Shown in pieces: positions 27,301-40,842 of a DNA stretch of 64,000 nucleotides. The DNA is taken from positions 58,429,914 through 58,493,913 of the forward strand of contig JALMGJ010000002.1 in the NCBI GenBank assembly GCA_023362775.1, written 5' to 3'. Within the stretch, counting starts at the first letter, position 1. Every line of letters begins with the position of its first letter. The notes under the pieces were generated by a model that made no database searches, was not told the origin of the DNA, and saw only the letters and a list, made by a program, of their open reading frames with translations. A program made the translations under genes and the position numbers. Source of the DNA: Charina bottae (taxonomy: Eukaryota > Chordata > Lepidosauria > Squamata > Charinaidae).

Positions 27301-30300
27301 TTCTGGTGAAGGTCTATCTATGTTGTCTCTAAGAGTTAACATCAATGTATTGTCGAAGGCTTTCACGGCCGGAGTTCAATGGCTGTTGTGGGTCTTCCGG
27401 GCTGTGTGGCCGTGTTCTGGAAGTTGTGGTTCCTAACGTTTCGCCAGCATCTGTGGCCAGCATCTTCAGAGGGCAGGAGCACAGATAGAAGCAAAATCTC
27501 TGTGCCCAGGTAGAGTGGCAATGTTCTATTTATAGAGCTAAATTATAGGAGATTAGGTGGGGTTTTTTGTTGTGTTGAAATGTTAACGAGTGGCTGATGA
27601 GCGTGATTAGCATGTTCATTGTGAGAAGTATTCCCATGACCTGGTGGTTGGACTGAGTTCGTTGACCTTTTGCAGGCTGTGTTTTTTAGGACTGGTAGCC
27701 AGGTTTTGCTAATTTTTAAACTTTCTTCTTTTTTATTGTAACTGTGCTGGTGTTTGTGAATTTCAATGGCTTCTCTGTATAATCTGGTGTAGTGGCTTTT
27801 GGTGTTGTCCAGTATTTCTGTGTTTTCAAATAGGATTTTGTGTCCTGTTTGCTTGAGAGCATGTTCAGCTACTGAAGATTTTTCCGGTTGCTGTAGTCTG
27901 CAGTGTCTTTCGTGTTCTTTTATCCTGGTGTGAATGCTTCGTTTTGTGGTTCCGATGTATACTTGTCCGCAGCTGCATGGTATGCGGTATACTCCTGCAG
28001 CGGTGCGGGGGTCCCTTTTGTCTTTAGCTGATTTTAGCATTTGTTGTATTTTTCTGGTGGGTCTGAAGACTGTTTGAAAGTTGTGTTTTTCCATCAGTTT
28101 TCCCATGCGGTCAGTGACTCCTTTGATGTAGGGCAGGAATACTTTGTTTCTGTGGGGCTGTTTTTCTTCAGTTGGATGTTGTTTTCTTGGTTTGATGGCT
28201 CTTTTTATTTCATTCTTGGAATAGCCATTCGCCTGTAGGACCCAGTTCAGGTGGTTAAGTTCATTGTTGAGAAATTGGGTTTCACAGTTTCGATTAGCAC
28301 GATCCACCAAGGTTTTGATCATGCCTCTCTTTTGTCGTGGGTGGTGATTGGAACTTTTGTGTAGATACCGGTCTGTATGGGTGGGTTTTCTGTATACTTT
28401 GTGTCCTAGTTTTTCTTCTTGCCACTTCACCCCTTATTTCTTATGAGCCTCAGTCACAAAATGAGAAGCCAGGATTGGGACAAGATTGATACCATATCCT
28501 ACAGAAAAATGGAAAAGGACATCTTTGACTACACAAACAGACAAAAGCAAAAATTCAACAAATGCCAAAATAGTCAACCAAAACCGGCACTGGATACTTC
28601 ACGCATTGTCATCAATTTGACAGAACGCCTACTCTCTCCTGAAGAAACCTCCATCCTAAGCAAAGGAGGAAACTTTGCAATTACACCCACCAGAATTCCA
28701 GTGGAAGATATCATTGCCAATGTGGAATCAGCCATTCACCAATGTCCAGAGGAAGAAGCAGAAGAAATAAGGGGTGAAGTGGCAAGAATCCTGAGGAAAG
28801 CAAAGCCCCCCACCAGCAACATTACCAAGAAGGAGAGAAACGCCATAGAGACCCTCAATTCGGACCCAGACATCATCATCCTTCCAGCAGACAAAGGCAA
28901 CGCCACGGTAATTATGAACATAGATGAATACAAAGACAAAATCAGAGAACTACTAGACCCCACCACATATAGAACAATAAGACGGGATCCGACCAACAAA
29001 ATCATGAAGCAAACCAACACACTGATAAAGAGCTCCTCCCTGCATCCCAACATACTACAACGTATTTGCAAGACAGAAGCTCTCTCACCTAGACTATACG
29101 GACTCCCCAAAATCCACAAAGACTCTATCCCACTCAGACCCATTGTAAGTGCCATTGGCTCCCCAACATATGAATTATCCAAACATTTGGCTACCCTTTT
29201 ACAGACCCACATCGGACAGACTCCATCACACATCAAAGACTCAGGACACTTCATCAACAAAATCAGCACCCTAAAACTCAACCACATGGACAAACTGGTC
29301 AGCTTTGACGTGGTCTCCCTGTTTACCAAGGTGCCAGTAAGGGACACCCTGGCACTCATCAAGCAAATCTTCCCAGAAGACATTACAGCTTTATTTCAAC
29401 ACTGCCTAACAACTAGTTACTTTCAATGGGAGAATGAGTTCTACGAACAGATGGATGGCGTTGCCATGGGAAGCCCCCTGAGCCCAGTCATAGCAAACTT
29501 TTACATGGAACACTTTGAAAAACAGGCTTTGGAATCGGCACCCATTACACCAACAGTCTGGTTCCGGTTTGTGGATGACACCTTCGCAATTTGGAGTCAT
29601 ACTGAAGAAGAACTGGAGAAATTTTTGGACCACCTAAACGGCATCCACCCCAATATACAATTCACTATGGAAAAAGAAACTGATGGCAAACTTCCATTTT
29701 TAGATATGCTGGTCATACGCAAACTGGACCTCAAACTAGGACACAAAGTATACAGAAAACCCACCCATACAGACCGGTATCTACACAAAAGTTCCAATCA
29801 CCACCCACGACAAAAGAGAGGCATGATCAAAACCTTGGTGGATCGTGCTAATCGAAACTGTGAAACCCAATTTCTCAACAATGAACTTAACCACCTGAAT
29901 TGGGTCCTACAGGCGAATGGCTATTCCAAGAATGAAATAAAAAGAGCCATCAAACCAAGAAAACAACATCCAACTGAAGAAAAACAGCCCCACAGAAACA
30001 AAGTATTCCTGCCCTACATCAAAGGAGTCACTGACCGCATGGGAAAACTGATGGAAAAACACAACTTTCAAACGGTCTTCAGACCCACCAGAAAAATACA
30101 ACAAATGCTAAAATCAGCTAAAGACAAAAGGGACCCCCGCACCGCTGCAGGAGTATACCGCATACCATGCAGCTGCGGACAAGTATACATCGGAACCACA
30201 AAACGAAGCATTCACACCAGGATAAAAGAACACGAAAGACACTGCAGACTACAGCAACCGGAAAAATCTTCAGTAGCTGAACATGCTCTCAAGCAAACAG

Positions 30301-33300
30301 GACACAAAATCCTATTTGAAAACACAGAAATACTGGACAACACCAAAAGCCACTACACCAGATTATACAGAGAAGCCATTGAAATTCACAAACACCAGCA
30401 CAGTTACAATAAAAAAGAAGAAAGTTTAAAAATTAGCAAAACCTGGCTACCAGTCCTAAAAAACACAGCCTGCAAAAGGTCAACGAACTCAGTCCAACCA
30501 CCAGGTCATGGGAATACTTCTCACAATGAACATGCTAATCACGCTCATCAGCCACTCGTTAACATTTCAACACAACAAAAAACCCCACCTAATCTCCTAT
30601 AATTTAGCTCTATAAATAGAACATTGCCACTCTACCTGGGCACAGAGATTTTGCTTCTATCTGTGCTCCTGCCCTCTGAAGATGCTGGCCACAGATGCTG
30701 GCGAAACGTTAGGAACCACAACTTCCAGAACACGGCCACACAGCCCGGAAGACCCACAACAGCCAGTTAACATCAACTTTATGGCACCTAATCAATCATA
30801 ATAAAGTAAACAAATTACAATACCAAACATCTCTCAACTTTGGCCATCCTGGATGGATCTGCTAGGAGTTATATTCCAGCAACAATTTGAGACTGACAGT
30901 TCCTTACCCCCACCTACTATAATTAAGTATGTAATTATGAACAACAACAATTCAAATAACTGCATATTATTTTCTCATCTACTTTTGCCTTCATTCTTCT
31001 GCTCAATTTTTCCCTGTGTTAAGTATGCTTCTTAGGACAGGGATATGATGTTTTACATTCTGTAAATCTCCATGTACATGGATAATAATATAAACATAAA
31101 AATAAAAGTGAAAAGTTATGTTGGCTGGACGAGGGCCAATAAACTGAGAATGAATCCTGGTAAGATGAAGATGCTATGGATTTTTGGATGATGGGTTCAA
31201 GAATAACCCATTTTATATCTGTAAAGAATATAAACATTAAATTTTTATATGCACTCCATTTTCCCCATTTTTTGTAGTTCCAAAAGAAAATCAGGCAGAA
31301 AAACTTATTTTTCCCATTGCCTCCAAATGTCTAGAAATTTCACATTTGTACTGGCAAAATAATTAAAAGCCTATGTTGTATATTTCTTTTAATAAGCTTC
31401 ATAATGTAAATTTCCCCAGGGCTAATTTGATTATGTGCCATCGCGTTGGTGTCAACTATTAGCAACCACATATATAGATTTTCTCCAGGATGATCTGTCT
31501 CCAGTCTGGTCCTTCAGGTCTTCCAACAGTGCATCCATTGCCATTGTAATTGAGTCCATCCACCTTGCTGCTGGTCATCTTTTTCTTCTCTTTACTTTCA
31601 CCTTTCCCAACATTATAGATTTCTCAGAAGAGCTAGGTCTTCATGTAAGGGCTACTTTGCAGAAGGATTAACTTCCACTACAAAGTGATTGACAGAAATC
31701 TTTGTTTCATTACCATGCATCCTTTCCATTCGATGTGAACAACATTCCAGTTTAAAAACCAGTCAGACTGAATGAAGTGCAGAAAACTAAAGAACTAGGA
31801 TAAATAATTTTTCCAGAAACACTAGAGAAATTAGATATGGCTGTTGTGGGTCTTCCGGGCTGTGTGGCCGTGTTCTGGAAGTTGTGGTTCCTAACGTTTC
31901 GCCAGCATCTGTGGCCAGCATCTTCAGAGGGCAGGAGCACAGATAGAAGCAAAATCTCTGTGCCCAGGTAGAGTGGCAATGTTCTATTTATAGAGCTAAA
32001 TTATAGGAGATTAGGTGGGGTTTTTTGTAAGCCTTCGACAATACATTGAAATTAGATATGTTTATTGGCACTGATTACTCTTTTATAAGGACCTGATGTA
32101 GGGAGTATGTCCCCTCTACATCCTACTTGACCAGTTGGCAGCATTCAATACCATCAACAATGGTATTTTTCTGGACCACATGCAAAGGTTAGAACTGGCC
32201 AATCTTGTTTGCGCATCTTGGTGGGATGTTCAAGGTTCCCACGTATGTGAGGTAAGAGGAGTGGATCTCCAAAATAATGTTTTTCTGTGGTGATATCCAT
32301 CTTGTGGAACAGCTTCACTCCAAGGTTCAGTTGGCACCCACTTTGGAATTTTTCTGAAAGACTATGAAGACAGCTTTACCACATGGCTTAATTATTTTGG
32401 GCATTGACTTTGGGTTAGTACTTCAGGGTGTATATTGTTATATGATTATAGAATATGTTTTTCTAGATTTTTATGGTATGCTTTGTTTTAACTGTATTCT
32501 AAACTGCTGAGAGTTGCTTTGGGTTTTGTGATGTAATAAAGAAAGAAAGAAAGAAATGAAAAATTATGAACATATAGTTGGTATGCATGTGTGAAATGAG
32601 TCTGTGCATTATATGCTTCAAGTATGAAGGAGGAATTTATTTTATTTTATTTTATTTATTTTTAAACTATAGCTATGGCATAAGTCCAATGTAACATTTC
32701 AGCTGTATTATTTTAAGAAACAGCTGCATGACACCCAACTTTCTGAGAAAAAATGTTCCTTTGTCAGCATGTGACAAGGAACACATAAAGTGTGCTAATC
32801 CTTTATTCCCATTGACTTGACAGCTGACAGTTGCTTTCTGTGCGTAATGCCAGGAAAAAAGAAAGAAAAACTCCGAACAAAATGGGCATTTTGGTTTATT
32901 AGAAAGAAAATGGATAAGTGGTGTGACAGGAGATTTTATATATATATAAAATATTTCTTCTTACCTTTCATCATTTCCAAACTTTTTAATGTAAATGAAT
33001 ATAAACTACAGATCCAAAAATAATGGCACATTGTAAATAGTGGCTTTTAAAATGTATTTACCACCATACACTGCAGTCATCCTTTCATAATCTCTCTCTT
33101 CTTTATACTAAGAAGAAGAAGAAAAAATACTATAGAGAACATCCAAGTCCCCCAGATGCTCCAAATTAATTTTAATTTGACATGAAGCTTTTAGTTCTAG
33201 GAACTAGCTAACACAACAGAACACCATAATCCTGCTTTACTATGATGAATGCAATAGCCATCTGATTAAATCTGAGATTACAGGATCATCAGAAACAATT

Positions 33301-36300
33301 TAAATTATGTAAACAATGCCCATTCACACACGGATCTTCTGGCCATCCATCATCTACCAGTTAACATTTCAAGTCTAAGAAACTAAAATAAAGAAAAAAA
33401 TCCAATACATTATAGATATAAATAAACTAAACATTGATACTGTATAACTTTTTAAATTCCATAAGACTCAAACAGCAGAATTCATAATTACTTAGATGCT
33501 GATAGTCACAGAAGCTAGCTGACCTTGAATGATCTCAAAAAACCTAAGCAGATTCAGACCTGAGCTAGTACCAATTTGAATTCCATTACTCACCCAGTTC
33601 TCATAAAATAAACATGTTTTATTTATATTTTTTTATTTATTGATATTTCAAATTTCATCATTGCCCATCTCACTCAAGAGTGACTCTGGGCAGTTTACAA
33701 TAAAACTAAAATAAATACAGGTTAAAATACAGTAAAAACAGTATTCTTAAATAGCAATATAAATATAAAATCCAAGATGGGGATGTTAAAAAGTTAAATT
33801 AAATTCATGTAATTCATGGGGGTGTCTTCAAGGCGCTAACCACCCCCAGGATTGATTACCCCTCCTCCCATCCCAAGCGAGATGGCAGAGCCAGGTCTTC
33901 ACCCCTTTCTGGAAGGCCAGGAGAGTGGGGGCCTGCATCACCTCTGGGGGAAGAGTGTTCCACAGGGTGGGGGCCACAGCAGAGAATGCTCTCTTCCTGG
34001 GCCCCACCAATCGACAGCCTCTCATGGACGGGGTCTATAACATGCCCTCTCTGCCTGACCGGGTGGGATGGGTTGATGTAATGGGGATGAGATGGTCTCT
34101 CAGGTAACCTGGACCCATGCCATGTAGGGCTTTAATAACCAACACCTTGAATTGGACCCAGAAGCAAACTGGCACCCTATGCAGCTCCCGCAGCAAAGGT
34201 GTTACATGTGCCATTCTTGGGGCACCCAAGACTGCTTGCATGGCCGCATTCTGAACCAGCTGTAGCTTCTGAAAACTCTTCAAGGTATCCCCATGTACAG
34301 TGCATTGCAATAGTCTATAAGGGAGATGACTAGGGCATGAGTGACCAAACGGAGGGCCTCACAATCTAGGAAGGGGCATAACTGGCATACAACACAAAGT
34401 TGAGCAAAGGCCCTCCTGGCCACGACTGCCACCTGCTCTTCGAGCAGGAGTCGTGAGTCCAGGAGGACCCCCAGGTTCTGCACCAGGTTTGTCTGGGGTA
34501 GTGCAACTCCATCTGGAACCAAAGATGGTAAATTCCTGGATACAGAGAAGCCCCCAACCCACAGCCACTCTGTCTTACCAGGATTCAGCTGAAGCCTGTT
34601 ATTCCCCATCCAGACAAGATAGGTGAGCCTATCAAGGATCTCCTTTGGGGGAGATGGGGCAGTGATATAAATCGAAAAATAAACAAACAAACAAACAAAC
34701 AAACAAATAAATAAATAAATAAAATCTCGTGTTATATGGTAGAAATGTATGCTCATGCAGTCAGTGCATACCTCCGCTGCAGCATTTTTTCTCTTCCATT
34801 GTAAGATTTCAAAGCTAATTGCTTAAGATTGCAAAGTGTGAGTTGAAAAGAAAGAGGGGGAAAGTCAATCTGAATCTGAGATAATAATGATGGTCTTCTT
34901 TTGAGTTTAAAATTCTTGAAAAGTTGATTTTCTTAGTTAAGACTGATTTTTAAATCAGATTTTTAAATCATATCTTCTGTGTTGATAGAAGATTGTGTGG
35001 AACTAAGAAAGTGGTTGGGAATCAGGATGCCATTTGATAATGGAATTCAGTTTAAGGTGACCCAGGGTAATGAGGTAGAAAGCAGATAATAAGGTATGGA
35101 CTTACATTTTAGCGAGAGGCATGGAAAAGGGTCACCTTATTCTAAAATACAAAGAAATTTAGATCTTGATGACAAGACCAAAATGCCAAGGCTGGGTCTG
35201 GCTGACTACCTTATTGCTGATATAGAGGGTTTTTTTTCCTTTCTCTATGTAATGCAATTAGTTATTCAGGACTGTTGATGCCCTATATTATCCTTTGTCA
35301 ATCTATTGTTGGGTCTTTCAGTCAGTTTGGCTGGGAGCCCAGTGATCACTATTATGGGGTATTTTAATAAAGAAACACTATTTCAGATCTTAATTGCTTT
35401 GGTTCATATTATGGTTATTTTTTCCATTGACCCTTCTCTCTCCCTTTTTTCTTAAGTATATAATTTTAATGTTGCTGATTAGGTCTTTTGTCTCTAAATT
35501 GATTGTCTCAATAGATTTTTCTTTTAATTGTTATTTTCAATATTATGTTGACTGGTGGAACAAACATTTTCTCTTCAAGGTCCAGTCAACCAAGTCAATA
35601 CACCTAAAATATATTGATGGGATGAAGAGAGCAGGTACAGTGGTTAGAAGTGATAATTATGCTTCTTGCAGTCAATTCCTGAAGAACTACAAAATGGGGA
35701 AGGATTTGGATACCTTATTATGTTTCGGCCCCTTGGCTCCTTGAGCTGGACTAAAGCAGTGGTGACTTCAGTGGAGGCATCCAAATATGTCTACAGAAAT
35801 GAAAGCATCCCACCACTATTTCCCTTTGAAGTAAAAGTGGGTGTCTTTAATCATGAAGGAATAGGCACCCTGAGCCCAGTATTTCTTGTGTACTCTGGAG
35901 AGGATGGTAAGTCAAGCACTACATATCTCACTGTTTCTATCTATTTATGTCATCTGAAACAGAATTTGGAAACACATATGAAATGTCAGTAATATATTTG
36001 GTGCAATATGTGCATGATGTGGTGGTGGTTTAATACCTATAGGAAGTCTTTGAATTAAGACATAAATCTTACAGATTAGATTACAAATCTTATTATTTCC
36101 GATCTATGATGCAGTTTCTTCTATCTTTCACCTTAACAACTATGCAACTGTGTTCACAATGTTTTCAGGAATAGTCTGCTAAAAAATTAAGTAACACGGT
36201 TTGCTGGGCCTCTTCTTTTTCATAGAGCCCCAGGTAGCACCAACTGGCATTTCAATACAAAGCTTCTCATCCTCTGAAGTGGAAGTCTCTTGGAACCCTC

Positions 36301-37163
36301 TTGCATGGACCAGACATACTGGAAGGATTCTTGGCTATGAGGTGTTGTTGTTGAAAACCTATTAGATATTCTCAGCCAAAATATATGCTTCCCCTCTGCA
36401 CCCATCTGCTGTGTTCTCTAAAACAACCTTGTCTGTTCACTAATTTCACATGTGTTCTTTGCTCTAGCTCTAGTGTACTTTTTTCACCATCTGAGTTTCA
36501 TTTTTGACAACTACTGATCCTTTCTTCATCTTAAGTCATTTCCATCTCATTATGCCATTATATGTAGAACACTACTTTTAAAACAATTATATCCCTTTTT
36601 TGGAAAAAGGAAGGAAGGAAGGAAGGAAGGAAGGAAGGAAGGAAGGAAGGAAGGAAGGAAGGAAGGAAGGAAGGAAGGAAATGGGACGCGGTGGCTCAGT
36701 GGGTTAAATCGCTGAGCTGTAGACTGCCGATCGGGAGGTCGGCAGTTCGAATCCCCGCGCAACGAGGTGAGCTCTCGTTGCTAGTCCCAGCTCCTGTCAA
36801 CCCAACAGTTCGAAAGCTTAGCAAGTAGATAAATGGGTACCACCTTAAGTGGGTAAATTTGCTGGCGTCCTGTCGGGGGTCGCCCACCAAACGGAAGATC
36901 TCTGGAATGGCGGTGGCTACGACGGATCCCGGAAAAAGCAGCTTCATCTACAGGACGTTGGCAGCCGGCTCCGATGCAAGGCATTGTGGGGCTTGTAGTC
37001 CAAGTAGCCACAGAAGAGTCGGTTCCCTTACCCCTTCCCTTAGCGCGTGGTTAAAATTGAATTGTATATGTATGAAATGTATAACGAAATATATATATGA
37101 TGTATGTAAGCCGCCTAGAGTCCTCCATTAGGGAGGGGATAGGCGGGGTATAAATATAAGTAA

Positions 37164-37206
<43 letters not shown>

Positions 37207-40200
37207 AACAAAAAAACAAAAAAACTGGATTATGGACCAAACACCTAAAAAAGGAATATAGGATTAGGGATTAGGAACTAGGAGGCATCAATAGTTGGGG
37301 TACTACCACCAAAAAGGTACTACTCTCCATTACTGCCTGCTAGGCCCCAGGAGAGGAATCTCTAGAAGGGCCTCCGGTAATGAATAAATATGGAAATGGA
37401 AAAAAAGATATAAGGATGATGGCACCCAGATTCAAGACATTTATCTCCAGTTGCAAACTGGCAAGCAATATAACTTACTCCATTAAGTGAAAATTTTACC
37501 CAGAAAATTCACCAATAACTGGAGAAGATCCAACAATCATTTAATTGTTTCAAAGCTTCACAGTGAGTGATAGGTTTCTTGCACACAGAAATGCTAAAAA
37601 CAAAGGCTACAAGGTTATATAGAACTTACATAGAATGTTGATTAAAGACAATGTGAACATGCACGTGCCAGGTACAGGAAATAATTACTGTACAACTGAT
37701 TAAGGATGCAAAATAGCAAGACTGGAAACATAGGTATCATTCAAAGTGTGAAGTCACTACAGTTGTATCCTTTGAAATGCAGCATAGCACTCTGATATAT
37801 GAGAGATGCCAAGATTAGAACTGTTATTCTAACAAGTTGACCCTGTACTTAACAGCAGAAGGAGGACAGATAACAAAGTAATAACTACACATCTTTAAAT
37901 CTGCTGCATCTCACTAAAGGCATAATTTCTATAGATATCTAGGGCGAATGACAGCTACTGTATAAAGAATCATTTTCTGTTATTTTCCTCTGCGAGAGTG
38001 AGCTGCCATTCCAGGGTTAGACCTCAGTAGTATTTTGGGATCTTCTTATGTCTGTCAGTCTGTCTGCTAGGATATTTTTTCCTAATCTTTATTTTAGTTC
38101 TTCAAAATTTGGGGTTCTGCCAAGTTGGCTGCTATCTCCTACTTTGTGTGAATAATCCACACTTGGAAAATGACTTTGTTGTTAGAATAGCTAATATAGT
38201 TCATAGACTACTTGCTAGTCTTCATCAAACATTTGTTAGAGCTCAAAAAAAGGTCTAAGTCAGTAGCTATTTAATTATAACTACATGGATTTTAAAAAAA
38301 TCACATTTGGATGTCTAAAAAAGGAAATTATTAATTTGTGTGCCTACATGTATTTTATATTTAATATGTGATGCATGCTACTGTTTTTATATCTTGGTGA
38401 CATTTATAAAATTATTTGTCCCTTCTGAAGCTTTATTTTTTAACTTTTCTTGTCATAATTGAGGGAGAAAAATCCTGTCTTTGTTATTAAATTTTAGGTC
38501 TTATATTGGATGGATGATTCGAAGGACTCAACAACTGGTAAAGTTAGAGTCAGTGGCAACATAACAGCCAAAAACATTACCAGCCTTAAGGCCAATACCA
38601 TGTACTTTGCCACAGTGAGGGCTTACAACACAGCTGGAGCTGGTCCATCCAGTGTTCCAGTGAATGTAACTACAAAAAAATCACGTGAGTATCTTCAGCT
38701 ACCCATGACTGAAAAGCACAAATGTATTTGATTCAAAGTAAAGGCATAACCCTTTCAATCTAGTATGAGAGCATCTAAAACATTATTTGTAAAGCAAGCT
38801 ATGATATGGATTCTTAATTATAATAAATGACTAGAATCAAAAACGGCTTCTTTTCTTCCAGGTAATGCTTGTATTCCATGGATTACGAAATATATTTGTG
38901 TGTGGGGTCAATATTCTTAAATGAAACCTTCCTGTCTCCTATTTCATCTATCTCTTGGGCATTTACTTTTTTAACAAGTTCACAACGGGACAGTACAGCA
39001 AGGACAGTAAATGGGTGTCCCTGGGGGGAGGGCAAATGATGAAACTAGCAGTATGACATCATTATACAAGCTCCACCCCTTTTTATATTGTGATGTTGCA
39101 CAGATATATGTAAGGGGTGGAGCCTGAGTCATAAAGCTCATTTCTTCATTGTGACCAAGACCATTAGATTCTGCAGATGCCTTGGTTGCACATTTCTACT
39201 TTACATAAAACAAAATAAATCAACACTTCAATGTTTATATTCACACTTAGTTCCATACAGTATATAATTTGGGAATAGAAATAAAATTGTTAACAAAATC
39301 TTTAAAAAAAGAAAAGAAATAGTCCTTTTGCCATTTTGAAGGCTTGATCACATTTACAGCTGGAATTTCTACCAACCTTGTGTTTAAAAGTGTGCTTGTA
39401 ACATTTGAAATTTCAGCATCTAACAATAATATGATAAAGAAAAAGAAACATAGTCCTCTTTTTGTTTGCTTTGGCCTTTGGGCATGTGCTTATTTTCTTA
39501 TTGATAAAAGTATTAGGAGAAAATGAGTGTTGCTATTTCATTATAACCCACTATAAGAAATCTACCATCTATGAAGGAATTAGGTGTGCTTAAATGCATT
39601 CATTTCAGTTGGCTTTGGGGCATTATTTGCCAGACTCTTTTACAGAATTAATGAACCCATATCTATTTTCACTGGCATAACATGTACTTTCAAAATTTCT
39701 AACTTTGACCTTGGATAGGGTAGCACTTACCCATTCAAGGGTGGTGTGCAATTTGGGGGTCTTCCTGGACACACAGCTCTGCTTGATGAGCAGGTGGCAG
39801 CTGAACTTTGCCCAACTTCATCTGGTGTGCCAGTTGCACCTTTTCCTGGATTGGGGGGCCCTTCAGACAGTTACTCATGCCCTGGTCACCACAGAGTTTG
39901 ACTACTGCCACACACTCTACATGGGGCTGCCCTTGAAAACCACCCAGAAGCTTCAACTGGTCCGGAATGCAGCAGCATGAGCAGTGATGGGGATGCCTTG
40001 ATATGCCCATAGATTTTGTTTCCAGGTGCAATTCAAGGTGTTATTTATAGGTATAAAGCCCTACATGGTATAGGCCCTGGTTACTTGAGGGACGACATGT
40101 CTCCCATAGCATCTGCCTGGCCACTTCAATCTTGCAGGGTTGGCGTGCTCCAGGTTCCTTCAATTAAACGAAGTCATCTATCCCCAGAAGGACACCTTCT

Positions 40201-40801
40201 CTGCAGCAGTGCTTACCCTCTGGAATGAGGTTCTCCCTGAGATTCAAATGGCCCCCACCCTACTGGTGTTTTGAAGGGCCCTGAAGACCTGGCTCTTCAC
40301 CCACGCCTTTGGAGAGGATAATTGAAGCCCCCTTTTCTTCTTTTTCTTTGTTCCCATCTGGGTTTGTTTTCTCTGCAATCTTTGTTTCTTTTGTTGTTGT
40401 TGTTTGGGTTGTTTATTCATTTGTAAATGTTTTTAGGGGGCGTGGTGGCTCAGTGGGTAAGACGCCAGGCTTGTCGATCGGAAGATCACAAGTTCGGAGG
40501 TTCGAATCCCTAGCCCTGCGTGCGGAGTGAGCTCCCGCACTAGCTCCAGCTCTTGCCAACCTAGCAATTCGAAAGCATGCAAATGCAAGTAGATGAATAG
40601 GTACCACTTCGGTGGGTAGGTAACAGCGTTCCGCGTGCGTCATGCCAGCCACATGACCGTGGAAGCGTCTTCGGACAACGCTGGCTCTTCGGCTAACAAA
40701 CGGAGATGAGCACCGGCCCCTAGAGTCGGACACGACTGCACAAATGTGCGGGGGGTACCTTTACTTTACTTAAATGTTTTTAATAATGGGAGTTGGGTGG
40801 C

Positions 40802-40842
<41 letters not shown>

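Larger units (their letters stand above)
27346..30764 (+). mobile_element. Penelope-like element, family 1, complete palindromic insertion (3,419 bp)
   Basis: Bounded by the 12-bp TSD AGTTAACATCAA. It consists of a 35-nt head (TGTATTGTCGAAGGC...), an inverted copy of the element's last 1,032 bp (27381-28412), a unique 1,320-bp middle, and the same 1,032 bp in sense (29733-30764). The arms have equal length, and the one difference I found is T at 28071 against the mirror base of 30074. The middle plus right arm hold an open RT/GIY-YIG frame. Such inverted terminal parts are known for Penelope-type elements. The near-identity suggests the arms were made in the same insertion event or very recently. 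Confidence 0.93.

Noticed and set aside
27543..28430. Minus-strand 295-aa ORF as a separate gene
   Set aside because: It is the inverted arm of the Penelope-like element and repeats the C-terminus of the plus-strand ORF; it has no RT and no own start context.
36607..36680. CRISPR-like or other functional array
   Set aside because: Simple GGAA microsatellite without spacers; the same applies to the TTTA, TTTATA, AAT and GT runs elsewhere.
40446..40509. tRNA gene
   Set aside because: A and B boxes are present but no cloverleaf is evident; the surrounding TSD and non-tRNA body show it is a SINE. The same holds for 36692-36753.
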